NCBI GenBank assembly: GCA_903945495.1
Contig: CAJAVU010000058.1
Span: 1 to 54,344 of the forward strand
Direction of reading: 5' to 3'
Source: an uncultured Flavobacteriales bacterium
GTDB taxonomy: Bacteria > Bacteroidota > Bacteroidia > Flavobacteriales_D > Crocinitomicaceae
DNA length: 54,344 bases
This document shows, one piece after another, positions 17,467-25,897 of the stretch. Numbering within the stretch: the first letter of the stretch is position 1; every line of letters starts with the position of its first letter. The notes beneath the pieces were generated by a model, which worked only from the letters and a program-made list of their open reading frames with translations, did not search any database and was not told the origin of the DNA. The translations under genes and the position numbers were made by a program.

Positions 17467-18413
17467 TGCATTTTTTAAAGCTCATTCGACCTATTAATCT
17501 TGCTATTATCGCACTTACAATGTACGGTGTGCGTTATTACATCTTAAATTCGAATAGTTTTCAAAAGGTCGATGATAACTGGATTGATTTTCTTTTATTG
17601 GTGGTATCAACCGTTTTAATTGCGGCTGGTGGAAACATTATCAATGATTATTTTGATGTAAAAGCAGATCGCATCAATAAACCTGAAAAGCTAATTATTA
17701 CGAAGCATATCGAACGTCGTTGGGCTATTCTAACACATTGGATTTTCAATGGAATTGCTTTTTCGATCGCCATCTTCTTGAGCATTAAATATCAATCGTT
17801 GTGGTATGTGCTTGTTCACTTGGCATCAATCAATGCCTTATGGTTTTATTCCATGTATTTTAAACGAAAAGTATTGATTGGTAATTTCATGATTGCCACG
17901 TTAACGGCATTGATTCCCTTATTGGTTCTGATTTATTTTCAAGTAGGAAACTCGTATGCGACTGAACATTCTGAATTTATTCCAGAATCATGGACCGCTA
18001 TGATTGATTATTCGCTGATCTATTTATTGACTTTCTTTGCTTTTATTCAAAATATTGCACGAGAAATTATCAAAGATGCAGAAGATGTTGAAGGCGATAA
18101 ATTGATTTATGTAAAGTCTTTACCGATGTTGATTGGTCAAAAAAAATCATTGTACCTCGTTGCGTTTATTCTTTTCACTTTACCTGTATTCTATGTTTGG
18201 TTGAGTATAAGTAAAATGGATTCGATTATTGGAACAATTGACTTTTGGACCGCTACTATTCCATTTGGGATTGCTGCTTTGATTAATCTAGTGGTAATAT
18301 TCCTAATTTTCATTAACAAAACGAAGCGATTAAAATTGTATGATGCGCTGATTAAAGTCAGTATGTTGATTGGCGTTTTAGCAACATTTTACATCGGCTA
18401 TTTGCATTTATGA
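17466..18413 (+). CDS. UbiA-family prenyltransferase
   Basis: 315 residues with about eight or nine predicted membrane helices. The first aspartate-rich motif NDYFDVKAD (60-68) and a second, KDAEDVEGDK (near 205-214), are the Mg2+-diphosphate binding motifs of UbiA enzymes. Bacteroidota homologues beside maf are commonly annotated as geranylgeranylglycerol-phosphate geranylgeranyltransferase-like. The prenyl acceptor cannot be read from the sequence, so menaquinone or haem O synthesis are less likely alternatives. It starts 1 nt inside the stop of the porE-like gene and overlaps maf by 4 nt, so the three are probably co-translated. Confidence 0.85.
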   Translation: MHFLKLIRPINLAIIALTMYGVRYYILNSNSFQKVDDNWIDFLLLVVSTVLIAAGGNIINDYFDVKADRINKPEKLIITKHIERRWAILTHWIFNGIAFSIAIFLSIKYQSLWYVLVHLASINALWFYSMYFKRKVLIGNFMIATLTALIPLLVLIYFQVGNSYATEHSEFIPESWTAMIDYSLIYLLTFFAFIQNIAREIIKDAEDVEGDKLIYVKSLPMLIGQKKSLYLVAFILFTLPVFYVWLSISKMDSIIGTIDFWTATIPFGIAALINLVVIFLIFINKTKRLKLYDALIKVSMLIGVLATFYIGYLHL

Positions 18414-18970
18414 AACTCATTTTAGGGTCAAAATCACCTCGCCGTAAAGAATTGTTATCTTCAATTGGTATGCAATTCGAAATTCGCACAAAAGAAACGG
18501 ATGAAAATTATCCAGAAACACTTCCTATAGAACAAGTTGCTGAATATATTGCTCAATTAAAAGCTGATGATTTAATAGAAGACTTAAAGGATGACGAAAT
18601 TCTCCTTTGTGCCGATACAACTGTTCAAATTGATAACATCTTATTGGGCAAACCAAAAGATGCGTCAGAAGCTTCTAAAATGCTATCCTTACTTTCAGGA
18701 AGAACACATGTTGTAACGACGGGTGTTGTTATTGCGTCAAACGAAATGGAGCTTTCATTTTCTGTGAAGACTGAAGTAACATTCAAACCTTTGTCAATGG
18801 ATGAAATTGAATATTACATAGAAACATACCAACCATTCGACAAAGCAGGTTCATATGGAATACAGGAATGGATCGGTTATATTGGCATCCAAAAAATCAA
18901 TGGTTCGTATAACAATGTTGTTGGGTTACCAACCCATGAAGTTTATCAAGCACTTCAAAAATTCGAGTAA
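18410..18970 (+). CDS. maf: Maf-family nucleotide pyrophosphatase
   Basis: 186 residues. N-terminal LGSKSPRRKELL is the substrate-binding loop of Maf proteins. The catalytic aspartate lies in LCADTTVQID, and FDKAGSYGIQEW is the C-terminal signature. Family members hydrolyse non-canonical or canonical NTPs (dTTP/UTP type for the YhdE-like branch) and have been linked to septum control. Overlaps the prenyltransferase gene by 4 nt (ATGA). It ends right before a hairpin that acts mainly as the terminator of the convergent OmpA gene. Confidence 0.92.
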   Translation: MKLILGSKSPRRKELLSSIGMQFEIRTKETDENYPETLPIEQVAEYIAQLKADDLIEDLKDDEILLCADTTVQIDNILLGKPKDASEASKMLSLLSGRTHVVTTGVVIASNEMELSFSVKTEVTFKPLSMDEIEYYIETYQPFDKAGSYGIQEWIGYIGIQKINGSYNNVVGLPTHEVYQALQKFE

Positions 18971-19001
18971 AAAAAAGGCTACTCGAAAATCGAATAGCCT
19001 T
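18968..19001 (-). terminator. Intrinsic terminator between maf and the OmpA gene
   Basis: A 12-bp stem (AAGGCTATTCGA on the minus strand, one G-U pair, 3-nt loop) followed on the minus strand by eight T residues. This is a strong terminator for the minus-strand OmpA gene. The plus-strand side lacks a T-tract, so it is weaker for maf. Confidence 0.85.
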
Positions 19002-19024
19002 CTAAACTAATTTATGTTTTAGAA

Positions 19025-20215
19025 TTACAATGCTCTAAAGAACACTCTTCTATTTTTTGCCATTTTCAAATCATCATCGTCAGCATCAGAAATTTCATCA
19101 TTTGGATTTTCACTTCCTTTATCAACCGGGATAAGACGACTTGCATCAATTCCTTTATCAGTTAAATAGACTGTAATTGCTTCAGCGCGTTTTCTTGACA
19201 TTTCAGCATATTGTGGTTTTTCTAAACCAACTTTATCCTCTTCAGGATCAGAATATCCTTGAATTTCCAATTTAAGTGCTGGATTTGCTTTCAATTGTTC
19301 AGCAATAAAATCCAATGCTTCTTTTCCAGATGGAGTTAACGCTGTTTTTCCGAAAGCAAAGAAAACTTGTTGCTTATCAATTTTTTGATTAACAGTCATT
19401 TTATCATTTAAGATAATTGCTTTTTGATAAATAGTTGCCGAGAACTCAGTGTTGTCTTCTGGAACAATACAATCACATTTTTCACCGTCATTTAACATCA
19501 CAACTGATACATCATCAATGTAATAGTAAGCAGCAATAACTTGGTCTACTTTTACATCTTTCGGTTTTTTGTTGTTTTCCGATTTTGTTTTATCGTCAGC
19601 ATAGAAGTTACCGATTGTTACGTATTTCTCACCACCTTCAGCAGTAAACGTTCCACACACTTGATCCCAACTGAACATTTGATTGAATTTCTTCATGTCG
19701 TTTTCAGGGTGCATCACATGCGCAACATCTTTAATGATTGTTTTATCTTCCGTTGCAAATGGTTTTTTCGACAAATTTGCTCCAATATTATTTGTAGCAT
19801 ATTTAGACGCTTCAGCCAAAGAAACATTGAATTTCACACAATACTTCATTCCTTTTTTCAACGGAGCATCCAATTTAACCATCAAATATGTTCTTGGAAC
19901 TTTATTCCCGAAAGAATATCCAACGATTCCGGCATAATTGGTACCTTCTTTGGCTTCTTCTTTCCCGTAAAGGTTATTTGGTGTATTGATATCTGGCACT
20001 TTGCTTGGTGTATATAAATCAGCTCTTGCGCCAGTTGGAGATGTCCAACCAGTAGCAGATTCGATTCCACCCAATTTCTTCACTTTTCCGTCTGTTGCTT
20101 CAAAACTTCCATTCGGTACAAGATTTTCACCTTCTTGAGCAAATGAAGTAGCAGTTGATAATCCAATCAAAACGATTGAGCTATACTTTCTCAAATTATT
20201 AGTAACGCAATTCAT
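19025..20215 (-). CDS. OmpA-family protein with N-terminal carbohydrate-binding-like domain
   Basis: 396 residues with a signal peptide ending TSFAQ (~27). Residues ~32-240 begin with [13 protein letters not shown] and look like the jelly-roll CBM-like module common in Bacteroidota exported proteins. Residues ~270-396 are an OmpA C-terminal peptidoglycan-binding domain ([35 protein letters not shown]). The usual GHTD motif reads GYSD, a substitution at the His position. The start lies 17 nt inside the end of hemE with no other Met available, suggesting transcription with hemE. Role: cell-envelope anchoring or adhesion (inferred). Confidence 0.85.
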   Translation of the reverse strand: MNCVTNNLRKYSSIVLIGLSTATSFAQEGENLVPNGSFEATDGKVKKLGGIESATGWTSPTGARADLYTPSKVPDINTPNNLYGKEEAKEGTNYAGIVGYSFGNKVPRTYLMVKLDAPLKKGMKYCVKFNVSLAEASKYATNNIGANLSKKPFATEDKTIIKDVAHVMHPENDMKKFNQMFSWDQVCGTFTAEGGEKYVTIGNFYADDKTKSENNKKPKDVKVDQVIAAYYYIDDVSVVMLNDGEKCDCIVPEDNTEFSATIYQKAIILNDKMTVNQKIDKQQVFFAFGKTALTPSGKEALDFIAEQLKANPALKLEIQGYSDPEEDKVGLEKPQYAEMSRKRAEAITVYLTDKGIDASRLIPVDKGSENPNDEISDADDDDLKMAKNRRVFFRAL

Positions 20216-21236
20216 AGTCTTTTACAGTTTTAATAAACGTTTTAACCTTTTCTGGGTCAATATCGGGATAAACTCCGTGACCCAAATTTACAATATGTCT
20301 TTTACTTGTGAACGAATCTAACATATTTCTTGTTAAATTCTCAACTTCTTTGTGAGATGCATACAAAGCACAAGGATCTAAATTCCCTTGAATTGTTCTT
20401 GATTCACCGATTATTTCTCGTGTTTTCACAGGATCCATGTTCCAATCAAGTCCAACCGTATTGCAATTTAATTTTGCAACAGCAGGAATTGACGTAATCG
20501 CTCCTTTCGAGAAAATCGTCAATGGCACCTCGTTCAATGCGTTGGCAATTTTATCCAAGTATTTCAATCCAAATTCAGCATATTGTTCAGTTCCCAAGAT
20601 TCCAGCCCATGAATCAAAAACTTGAAGCATGTGTGCACCGGCCTTCACTTGTGCTTTCAAATACTGAATTGTCACATCCGTGATGCGATTTAGCAACTCG
20701 TGTGCCAAAGTTGGATTCGTATATAAAAGCTTACGTGATTCTGAGAATGTTTTCGAGCCTTTTCCTTCTACCATGTAGCAGAAAATTGTCCATGGAGCAC
20801 CTGCAAAACCTATTAAAGGAACTCTTCCATCTAATTCTTTTGAGGTCATTCGAATTGCATCCAAAACATATCCCAAACGATCTTCAATATCGAAATTCGT
20901 TTCAGCATATTTCAATCCTTCTTCACTACGAATCGTTTTTTCAAACCAAGGACCTTTTTGTTCCAACATTTGGTATTCTAGACCCATTGCTTCAGGTACA
21001 ACCAAAATATCGGAGAAAATAATTGCAGCATCCACGCCTAATAAATCAACCGGTTGAATGGTCACTTCACAAGCGAACTCAGGTGTTTCAACTAATTCTT
21101 TGAATCCAGAAAGTTTTGCTCTTACAGCTCTGTATTCTGGCAAAATTCTACCAGCTTGACGCATCAACCAAACAGGATAGCGTTCAATTGCTTCTCCTCT
21201 TGCTGCGCGCAATATTAAATCATTTTTTAACTCCAT
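20199..21236 (-). CDS. hemE: Uroporphyrinogen decarboxylase
   Basis: 345 residues counted from ATG 21236 (MELKNDLIL). The longer reading from TTG 21245 is rejected because that TTG lies in the -7 box. The enzyme removes four carboxyl groups from uroporphyrinogen III to make coproporphyrinogen III in haem synthesis. Seen: [16 protein letters not shown] (21-36) with the invariant arginine motif, [14 protein letters not shown], the GLDWNMDP motif, and [12 protein letters not shown] near the C-terminus. Length is normal. It has its own promoter and is followed by an overlapping OmpA gene that has no functional link to haem. Confidence 0.96.
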   Translation of the reverse strand: MELKNDLILRAARGEAIERYPVWLMRQAGRILPEYRAVRAKLSGFKELVETPEFACEVTIQPVDLLGVDAAIIFSDILVVPEAMGLEYQMLEQKGPWFEKTIRSEEGLKYAETNFDIEDRLGYVLDAIRMTSKELDGRVPLIGFAGAPWTIFCYMVEGKGSKTFSESRKLLYTNPTLAHELLNRITDVTIQYLKAQVKAGAHMLQVFDSWAGILGTEQYAEFGLKYLDKIANALNEVPLTIFSKGAITSIPAVAKLNCNTVGLDWNMDPVKTREIIGESRTIQGNLDPCALYASHKEVENLTRNMLDSFTSKRHIVNLGHGVYPDIDPEKVKTFIKTVKDYELRY

Positions 21237-21242
21237 TGACGA

Positions 21243-21250
21243 CAAAGATA
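21243..21250 (-). promoter_or_regulatory. -7 box TATCTTTG before hemE
   Basis: Perfect TAnnTTTG on the minus strand, 6 nt before the hemE ATG at 21236. It overlaps the apparent upstream TTG start, which decides the start choice. Confidence 0.6.
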
Positions 21251-21287
21251 ATCAATCCTTTTTGTTTAAAAAATCCTCCTTAAATCT

Positions 21288-21959
21288 TTACCAAATTATT
21301 GGACTTTTTCCCTTTTCAAGAAGATACTCGTTTGTTTTACTGAAATGTTTACATCCCAAAAAACCGCGATAAGCAGACAGAGGAGATGGATGTACCGTTT
21401 TTAGGATTAAATTTTTCGACGAATCTACTTGATTCGCTTTTTCCTGTGCTTTCGATCCCCATAGTAAATAAACAACGTGCTCATTGTTATTGTTGAGTAC
21501 CGAAATGATTGCATCCGTTAGCTGCTCCCAACCTTTTCGTGCATGACTTTCAGGCTTTCCCTCTTCAACAGTTAAAACTGCGTTCAGTAAAAGCACGCCT
21601 TGTTCTGCCCAACGCACCAGACTCCCGTTTTCAGGAAATACTTGACCTAAATCTGATTCAATTTCCTTGAAAATATTCACTAAACTCTTCGGGAACGGTT
21701 TCACATTTTCTTCGACAGAAAAACATAAACCATGCGCGTGTCCTCGGGTTGGATAAGGATCTTGTCCAAGGATAACAACTTTCACGTTTTTCAGTGGACA
21801 TGTATTCAAGGCTCTAAAAATCTGATCTCCTTTTGGAAATATAGCTCCAGGTTTAAGACTGTATTGTTCCTTTACAAAATTTGTCAATTCCGTGAAATAC
21901 GGTTTACTGAATTCTTCTTGTAAAACCAATTTCCACGAATCTTCCATCTTCACTTCCAT
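21288..21959 (-). CDS. ung: Uracil-DNA glycosylase
   Basis: 223 residues. Removes uracil from DNA in base-excision repair. Family-1 motifs: ILGQDPYP (63-70) with the water-activating D67, and HPSPLSAYRGFLGCKHF starting at H190, which inserts into the minor groove. The proline/serine loop and WAEQGVLLLNAVLTV are also canonical. Two nearby Met codons exist (M1 and M5). M1 is preferred because it follows a -7 box by 4 nt. It is divergently transcribed from a lipoprotein gene with a shared 67-nt region. Confidence 0.97.
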   Translation of the reverse strand: MEVKMEDSWKLVLQEEFSKPYFTELTNFVKEQYSLKPGAIFPKGDQIFRALNTCPLKNVKVVILGQDPYPTRGHAHGLCFSVEENVKPFPKSLVNIFKEIESDLGQVFPENGSLVRWAEQGVLLLNAVLTVEEGKPESHARKGWEQLTDAIISVLNNNNEHVVYLLWGSKAQEKANQVDSSKNLILKTVHPSPLSAYRGFLGCKHFSKTNEYLLEKGKSPIIW

Positions 21960-21963
21960 GTTT

Positions 21964-21997
21964 CAAAAATAATCAATCCAGTGTGATTGGATTTCAA
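21964..21997 (-). promoter_or_regulatory. Promoter of ung
   Basis: Minus strand TTG (21997-21995), 23-nt spacer, TATTTTTG (21971-21964), then 4 nt to the ung ATG. Both elements match the Bacteroidota consensus and predict a leaderless mRNA. Confidence 0.6.
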
Positions 21998-22022
21998 TTC
22001 TCTGAAGGAACTTGTATATTTG
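21987..22022 (+). promoter_or_regulatory. Promoter of the 254-residue lipoprotein gene
   Basis: TATATTTG at 22015-22022 ends 4 nt before ATG 22027. A TTG at 21987-21989 gives a 25-nt spacer, slightly longer than usual. It interleaves with the ung promoter on the other strand. Confidence 0.5.
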
Positions 22023-22026
22023 CTTT

Positions 22027-22791
22027 ATGAAGAGAATCATTCAACTAGCATTTGTGGCCGCGCTTATCACCTCTTGTGGAGAAAAAACAGAAGTAGAAAA
22101 CAATCCTCCTAGAAAGGATAAAACGTCCAATTCAACCGTTGAAAGTATGGCTAAACGTCATATAGAATCTACTTTAGGGATACCAGCAACAGAAAAATAT
22201 ACCTACAAAATTTATAAGGAACATTTGGACAGTGATAATAAAATAGATGCAATCATTGTCGTCAATCGCAAGCAGTTTGCCCTGAAAAAAGCAAGCGAAT
22301 CCAATAGAACCGCAAAAGCAGCTGAAACAGGATTTTTAGGGCAATACAACTATGTTTTTTATTATGATGGAGGATTGAATAAAATTTCCCCAGATATTGT
22401 TGTTCCTTCAAGTGCTCTAGTTGAGCTGAAAGTTGCGTTTGAAAATATCACTTCGGATGCTTACAAAGACATTATCATAGATTACCGCATCAAAGGTGGA
22501 TCATTTTATGATTTCCTATCCGTCAACAATCACAGTCCTGAGCGCATTTTCCAATGGAAACATTTTGGAAATCTTGGTTCAGCTGACACGTATGAAGCCT
22601 TTCATTTCGAATACGCAGAAGGAACGGTAAATCCAAGAAAAGATATTTTAGTAAAGAAATCGATTTTACAAAAACCAACAAGTGACGTAGATATCTACAC
22701 GTATGTGCCAACCTTGGTTCCAACGAATGAAGTGCTGTATCGTTTTTTCTATTTGCCAGAGCAAGGAAAATACGTGACCAAAATGAAATAA
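22027..22791 (+). CDS. Lipoprotein of unknown function
   Basis: 254 residues counted from ATG 22027; the upstream TTG at 22012 lies at the -7 box. Lipobox ALITSC with C17 predicts an inner- or outer-membrane lipoprotein. The mature part has a central segment KEHLDSDNKIDAIIVVNRKQFALKK and an FENITSDAYKDIIIDYRIKGGSFYDF stretch. No known domain is recognised. The pattern of D-x-D-N-K-x-D residues could be a divalent-metal site, but that is only an impression. A bidirectional terminator follows. Confidence 0.75.
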   Translation: MKRIIQLAFVAALITSCGEKTEVENNPPRKDKTSNSTVESMAKRHIESTLGIPATEKYTYKIYKEHLDSDNKIDAIIVVNRKQFALKKASESNRTAKAAETGFLGQYNYVFYYDGGLNKISPDIVVPSSALVELKVAFENITSDAYKDIIIDYRIKGGSFYDFLSVNNHSPERIFQWKHFGNLGSADTYEAFHFEYAEGTVNPRKDILVKKSILQKPTSDVDIYTYVPTLVPTNEVLYRFFYLPEQGKYVTKMK

Positions 22792-22795
22792 ATAG

Positions 22796-22830
22796 AAAAG
22801 GCGATCCGAAATTACGAATCGCCTTTTTTA
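22796..22830. terminator. Bidirectional intrinsic terminator
   Basis: Stem AAAAGGCGATcCG / CGaATCGCCTTTT with a 6-nt loop, T-tract on the plus side and A-tract (T on the minus strand) on the other. It lies between the lipoprotein gene and the convergent TonB receptor gene and serves both. Confidence 0.85.
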
Positions 22831-22842
22831 TCCAATGTTCGA

Positions 22843-25251
22843 TTAGAAAGAACCTCTTAATGTTAAAATGAAGTTTCTTCCTGGAGCTGAAATGTTAGAA
22901 GCAAAAACACGATAGTTTTGATCTAAAATGTTCTCACACGCTACCTGTAATCCAAGGTGTTTATTGAATTGATACGAAACGCGTGCATTGATTGTGTACC
23001 ATGATGGCATTCCTTCTGGAAGTGCATACGCTTGGTTGTCTTCCCCTGATGGATTGTAATCTGCAATACGTTTCCAAACAGCATAATTCACAAATAAATC
23101 AGCGCGGAATTTATTGTCTATAATTTGACATCCAAATTTCCCAAATGCTGGCGGAATATGATCCAATGGAATGGCTGTTGAATCAGTAACAATTCGTGCA
23201 TGCGTGTAATTGTATGTAGCATAAAGAGAAACATTGTTATTGATTTTTCCATTTACCGCCAATTCTAGTCCATACAAATACGCTTTGTTCGCATTTGTTG
23301 TAGCTACAACTTTACTCATTTGACCTGCATATATAATTGAATCTTGACCTTCAAACGTGAAGTTCTGAACAGTCAAAGCATTGCGATACAAGGTATAATA
23401 ACCCGTTGCAGAAGCCTTAATCCATTCTCCAAATGTATTCGAAATCCCAATTTCACCATTATACGTATATTCTGGTTTTAAATCTGGATTAGGCACATTA
23501 ATCGTTCCTGGCGTTGATTCAAATACTTTGCTCAAATCATCTACGTTTGGCGCTCTAAAACCTGTTGAGAACACAGTTGTTATACGACACTCTTCGGTTG
23601 GCATATAGATTAAACCAATATTTCCATTTAAAGCATTATTATTTTGTTTCGCATCTTTAAAAGGAAAATTAAAGAAGGTTGTATCGGTGAATTTTGCATT
23701 TAAGCCAACATTCGAAAAACGTAAACCATCATTTAAAATAAGTTTATCAGAAATTTCCAAAGTATGAGTTGCGTAAATGGCTACCGAACTCATTGTTGCT
23801 CCTCCTGAAGCATAACGTGTGTCTAAAGGTGATTCAATTCCGGTTTCAATATCTTTAACAAAAGCAGTTGAATTCACTTTATTGTACCAACCTTCCAGTC
23901 CATAACGAATTTCGTTTTTGCCTATTTGCTTCGCAAAATCCAAGTTAGCAGAGATAATATCCAAGTTTTCAATGCGGTTGTTTTGATCCACTTTTTGAAA
24001 TCTTCTATCAATCCTACTCTCTTCAATTTGCTGATATCCAACAACAAGCCTAGCTTTTTCATATAGCTTTGTTGGTTTGGATAATTCTAATGCATAGGAT
24101 GCTAAAAGTCTTTTTTGTGGGCCATAATACCATTCTCCAAATTTTGGTTTACTGCCAGACATTAATGTTAACCTGTCGTAACGATCTATATTCGAAGAAG
24201 TAGAATATTGAAAATTGACCGTATGTTTTACAAATTCATTTTGTTTAAACAGGAATTTTTGGAGTAAATCATATTGCGAATATCCCGAACCCACTTGAAG
24301 GTTTGTATCTGCATTTACAACCATGGAATCTTTCCCATTGAATTGTTGAACGTACCAAGGACGAGCACCAAAATTCCCAACAGATGGTTCACGATTTGCT
24401 CCTTGGCGTAAATCACCGAATTGAGAAAACGTAAACGAAGTCAACGATCCGAATTTTTTACCACCAACAGATACGTTTGCATGAGCAGCATAACCATTCA
24501 CAGCGGACATGTAGCGCGTATACGCATTCGCCTTTACAACAACTTTATCTGAATAAGACAATGTTGGATTTTTTGTTGTGAAAGACATCACTCCTCCAAG
24601 CGCATCTGAACCATACATAACAGAACCTGGACCAAATACAATTTCAACACGATCCATAATCGAGTTATCCATGGTAATTACGTTTTGTAAATGTCCACCA
24701 CGATAAATAGAATTGTTCATGCGAATTCCATCCAAAACAATCAATACCTTATTTGTTTCAAAACCGCGAATAATTGGAGACCCACCGCCCAATTGTGACT
24801 TTTGAACCATCACATTACCAGAATTTGCAAGTACATCGGCAGTTGATGTTTGATTCATGTTTTGCAGTTCTTTTGATCCAATAACTTGAATTTTTTGAGA
24901 AACATCTTTTTTCTTTTCCTCAAATCGACTTGCAGAAACAACTACCTCTTGCATTTCATTGTATTTTTCTGACATTTTCACAGTAAATCCAACTTTATTA
25001 AGCGTAGCTAAGGTTGCATAGTAATTTATGTACCCTTCTTTAATAAAGTAAAGTTCATTTGCTTCAGTAATGTCTTTTAATTGAACAATTCCATCGTCTC
25101 CTGAAATAGCGCACGCATATCCGTCATTCCATTTAAAAACTTGAACTCCTTGAATTGGCAATAATGTTTGGTCATCAATAATTGTGACCGTTTGAGCTTG
25201 AGCACCAAATAGCGCGCACAAGCAAACGATAAGTAAGCTTATTTTTTTCAT
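22843..25251 (-). CDS. TonB-dependent receptor, haem/haemoglobin-receptor type
   Basis: 802 residues with a signal peptide ending GAQAQ. A short N-terminal beta domain (~20-95) is followed by a plug (~100-230). The plug contains EVVVSASRFEEKKKDVSQKI, LANSGNVMVQKSQLGGGSP, IIRGFETNKVLIVLDGIRMN, NSIYRGGHLQNVITMDN and VEIVFGPGSVMYGSDALGG, the signature of haemoglobin/haem/transferrin-type receptors. The barrel ends NFILTLRGSF with the terminal aromatic expected for BAM insertion. The ligand is not proven; haem-like uptake is suggested by family only. It is preceded after 60 nt by a small membrane protein gene on the same strand, with a dyad in the gap. Confidence 0.87.
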   Translation of the reverse strand: MKKISLLIVCLCALFGAQAQTVTIIDDQTLLPIQGVQVFKWNDGYACAISGDDGIVQLKDITEANELYFIKEGYINYYATLATLNKVGFTVKMSEKYNEMQEVVVSASRFEEKKKDVSQKIQVIGSKELQNMNQTSTADVLANSGNVMVQKSQLGGGSPIIRGFETNKVLIVLDGIRMNNSIYRGGHLQNVITMDNSIMDRVEIVFGPGSVMYGSDALGGVMSFTTKNPTLSYSDKVVVKANAYTRYMSAVNGYAAHANVSVGGKKFGSLTSFTFSQFGDLRQGANREPSVGNFGARPWYVQQFNGKDSMVVNADTNLQVGSGYSQYDLLQKFLFKQNEFVKHTVNFQYSTSSNIDRYDRLTLMSGSKPKFGEWYYGPQKRLLASYALELSKPTKLYEKARLVVGYQQIEESRIDRRFQKVDQNNRIENLDIISANLDFAKQIGKNEIRYGLEGWYNKVNSTAFVKDIETGIESPLDTRYASGGATMSSVAIYATHTLEISDKLILNDGLRFSNVGLNAKFTDTTFFNFPFKDAKQNNNALNGNIGLIYMPTEECRITTVFSTGFRAPNVDDLSKVFESTPGTINVPNPDLKPEYTYNGEIGISNTFGEWIKASATGYYTLYRNALTVQNFTFEGQDSIIYAGQMSKVVATTNANKAYLYGLELAVNGKINNNVSLYATYNYTHARIVTDSTAIPLDHIPPAFGKFGCQIIDNKFRADLFVNYAVWKRIADYNPSGEDNQAYALPEGMPSWYTINARVSYQFNKHLGLQVACENILDQNYRVFASNISAPGRNFILTLRGSF

Positions 25252-25261
25252 TTTTTCTTTT

Positions 25262-25316
25262 CTTAATTAGTAAATTCCACTCACGGCATCACGTGAATTT
25301 GATTTTAGTAATTAAG
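25262..25316. promoter_or_regulatory. Imperfect dyad between the small membrane protein gene and the TonB receptor
   Basis: Outer arms CTTAATTA (25262-25269) and TAATTAAG (25309-25316) are exact inverted repeats. After a G-G mismatch, TAAA/TTTA also pairs, and an inner TCACG/CGTGA pair flanks the centre. It spans the stop codon of the upstream gene and lies just before the receptor start. It could be an operator, or an mRNA hairpin affecting expression of the second gene. No T-tract, so not a standard terminator. Confidence 0.4.
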
Positions 25317-25845
25317 AATATTGCGGAGGTGGAGAATCAATCGAATGACTGATTGATTGAAAGAAATTCGCGTAAGCATTATCAAATTCAATTTGTACTT
25401 CATATTTAAAAGCAACAACTGTAATATCCTCCGAAGCAGATAAATACGGAAATTTGATTAATTTAAACCAATTTGAAACAGGCGTTTGATGATCATCATT
25501 TCCTAAATTATTAGAAATAGTTTGACCAAGGCGAGCGAAGAGTACTTTTTCTTGTGAATCGGAAATACATTCAAAAACTGTTAGTCCATTTGCTTGTTTT
25601 GATGAACGAACAACATCATACAGACTCCCTTGAAATTGAAACTCATTTTTTTTCAACCACGTTAGATCTGCAATTTCGGACTCTGAAAAAGTAAATTGAA
25701 CCAATTCTTCTTTTGGAACACCTTTTTTCAATAAGCTTTTGATTTCTTTCTTCAATTTGAAATGCGAAAATTCGAAATAACCAACAAATCCAATAATTTG
25801 CCAGGTCATTAATCCGAATAATAGGTATGAAATCAGTTTTCGCAC
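25312..25845 (-). CDS. Small membrane-anchored protein of unknown function upstream of a TonB receptor
   Basis: 177 residues from GTG 25845 (MRKLISYLLFG). The longer TTG start at 25851 lies inside a -7 box and is unlikely. One N-terminal membrane segment (~4-24) acts as anchor or uncleaved signal. The rest is soluble with a KKEIKSLLKKG basic helix and a C-terminal tail ending SIDSPPPQYS. I do not recognise a domain. Gene order (same strand, 60 nt before a haem-type receptor) suggests a role in the same uptake system or its regulation. That is inference. The short leader (3 nt from -7 box to start) supports a leaderless start. Confidence 0.65.
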   Translation of the reverse strand: MRKLISYLLFGLMTWQIIGFVGYFEFSHFKLKKEIKSLLKKGVPKEELVQFTFSESEIADLTWLKKNEFQFQGSLYDVVRSSKQANGLTVFECISDSQEKVLFARLGQTISNNLGNDDHQTPVSNWFKLIKFPYLSASEDITVVAFKYEVQIEFDNAYANFFQSISHSIDSPPPQYS

Positions 25846-25848
25846 ACA

Positions 25849-25856
25849 CAAATGTA
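25849..25856 (-). promoter_or_regulatory. -7 box TACATTTG (minus) abutting a divergent box
   Basis: Perfect TAnnTTTG on the minus strand, 3 nt before the GTG start of the 177-residue membrane protein. It is immediately adjacent to the plus-strand box at 25857. Confidence 0.55.
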
Positions 25857-25864
25857 TAAATTTG
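25857..25864 (+). promoter_or_regulatory. -7 box TAAATTTG (plus) abutting a divergent box
   Basis: Perfect TAnnTTTG on the plus strand, 33 nt before the esterase ATG at 25898. It directly adjoins the minus-strand box at 25849-25856, so two polymerases could not occupy both at once. Confidence 0.55.
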
Positions 25865-25897
25865 GCAAATGGTATTTACGCAAGAGCTCGATTTTTC

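Noticed and set aside
19541-20017. 158-residue plus-strand open frame opposite the OmpA gene
   Set aside because: Phe/Cys/His-rich composition typical of antisense reading; the minus-strand protein has a signal peptide and OmpA motifs.
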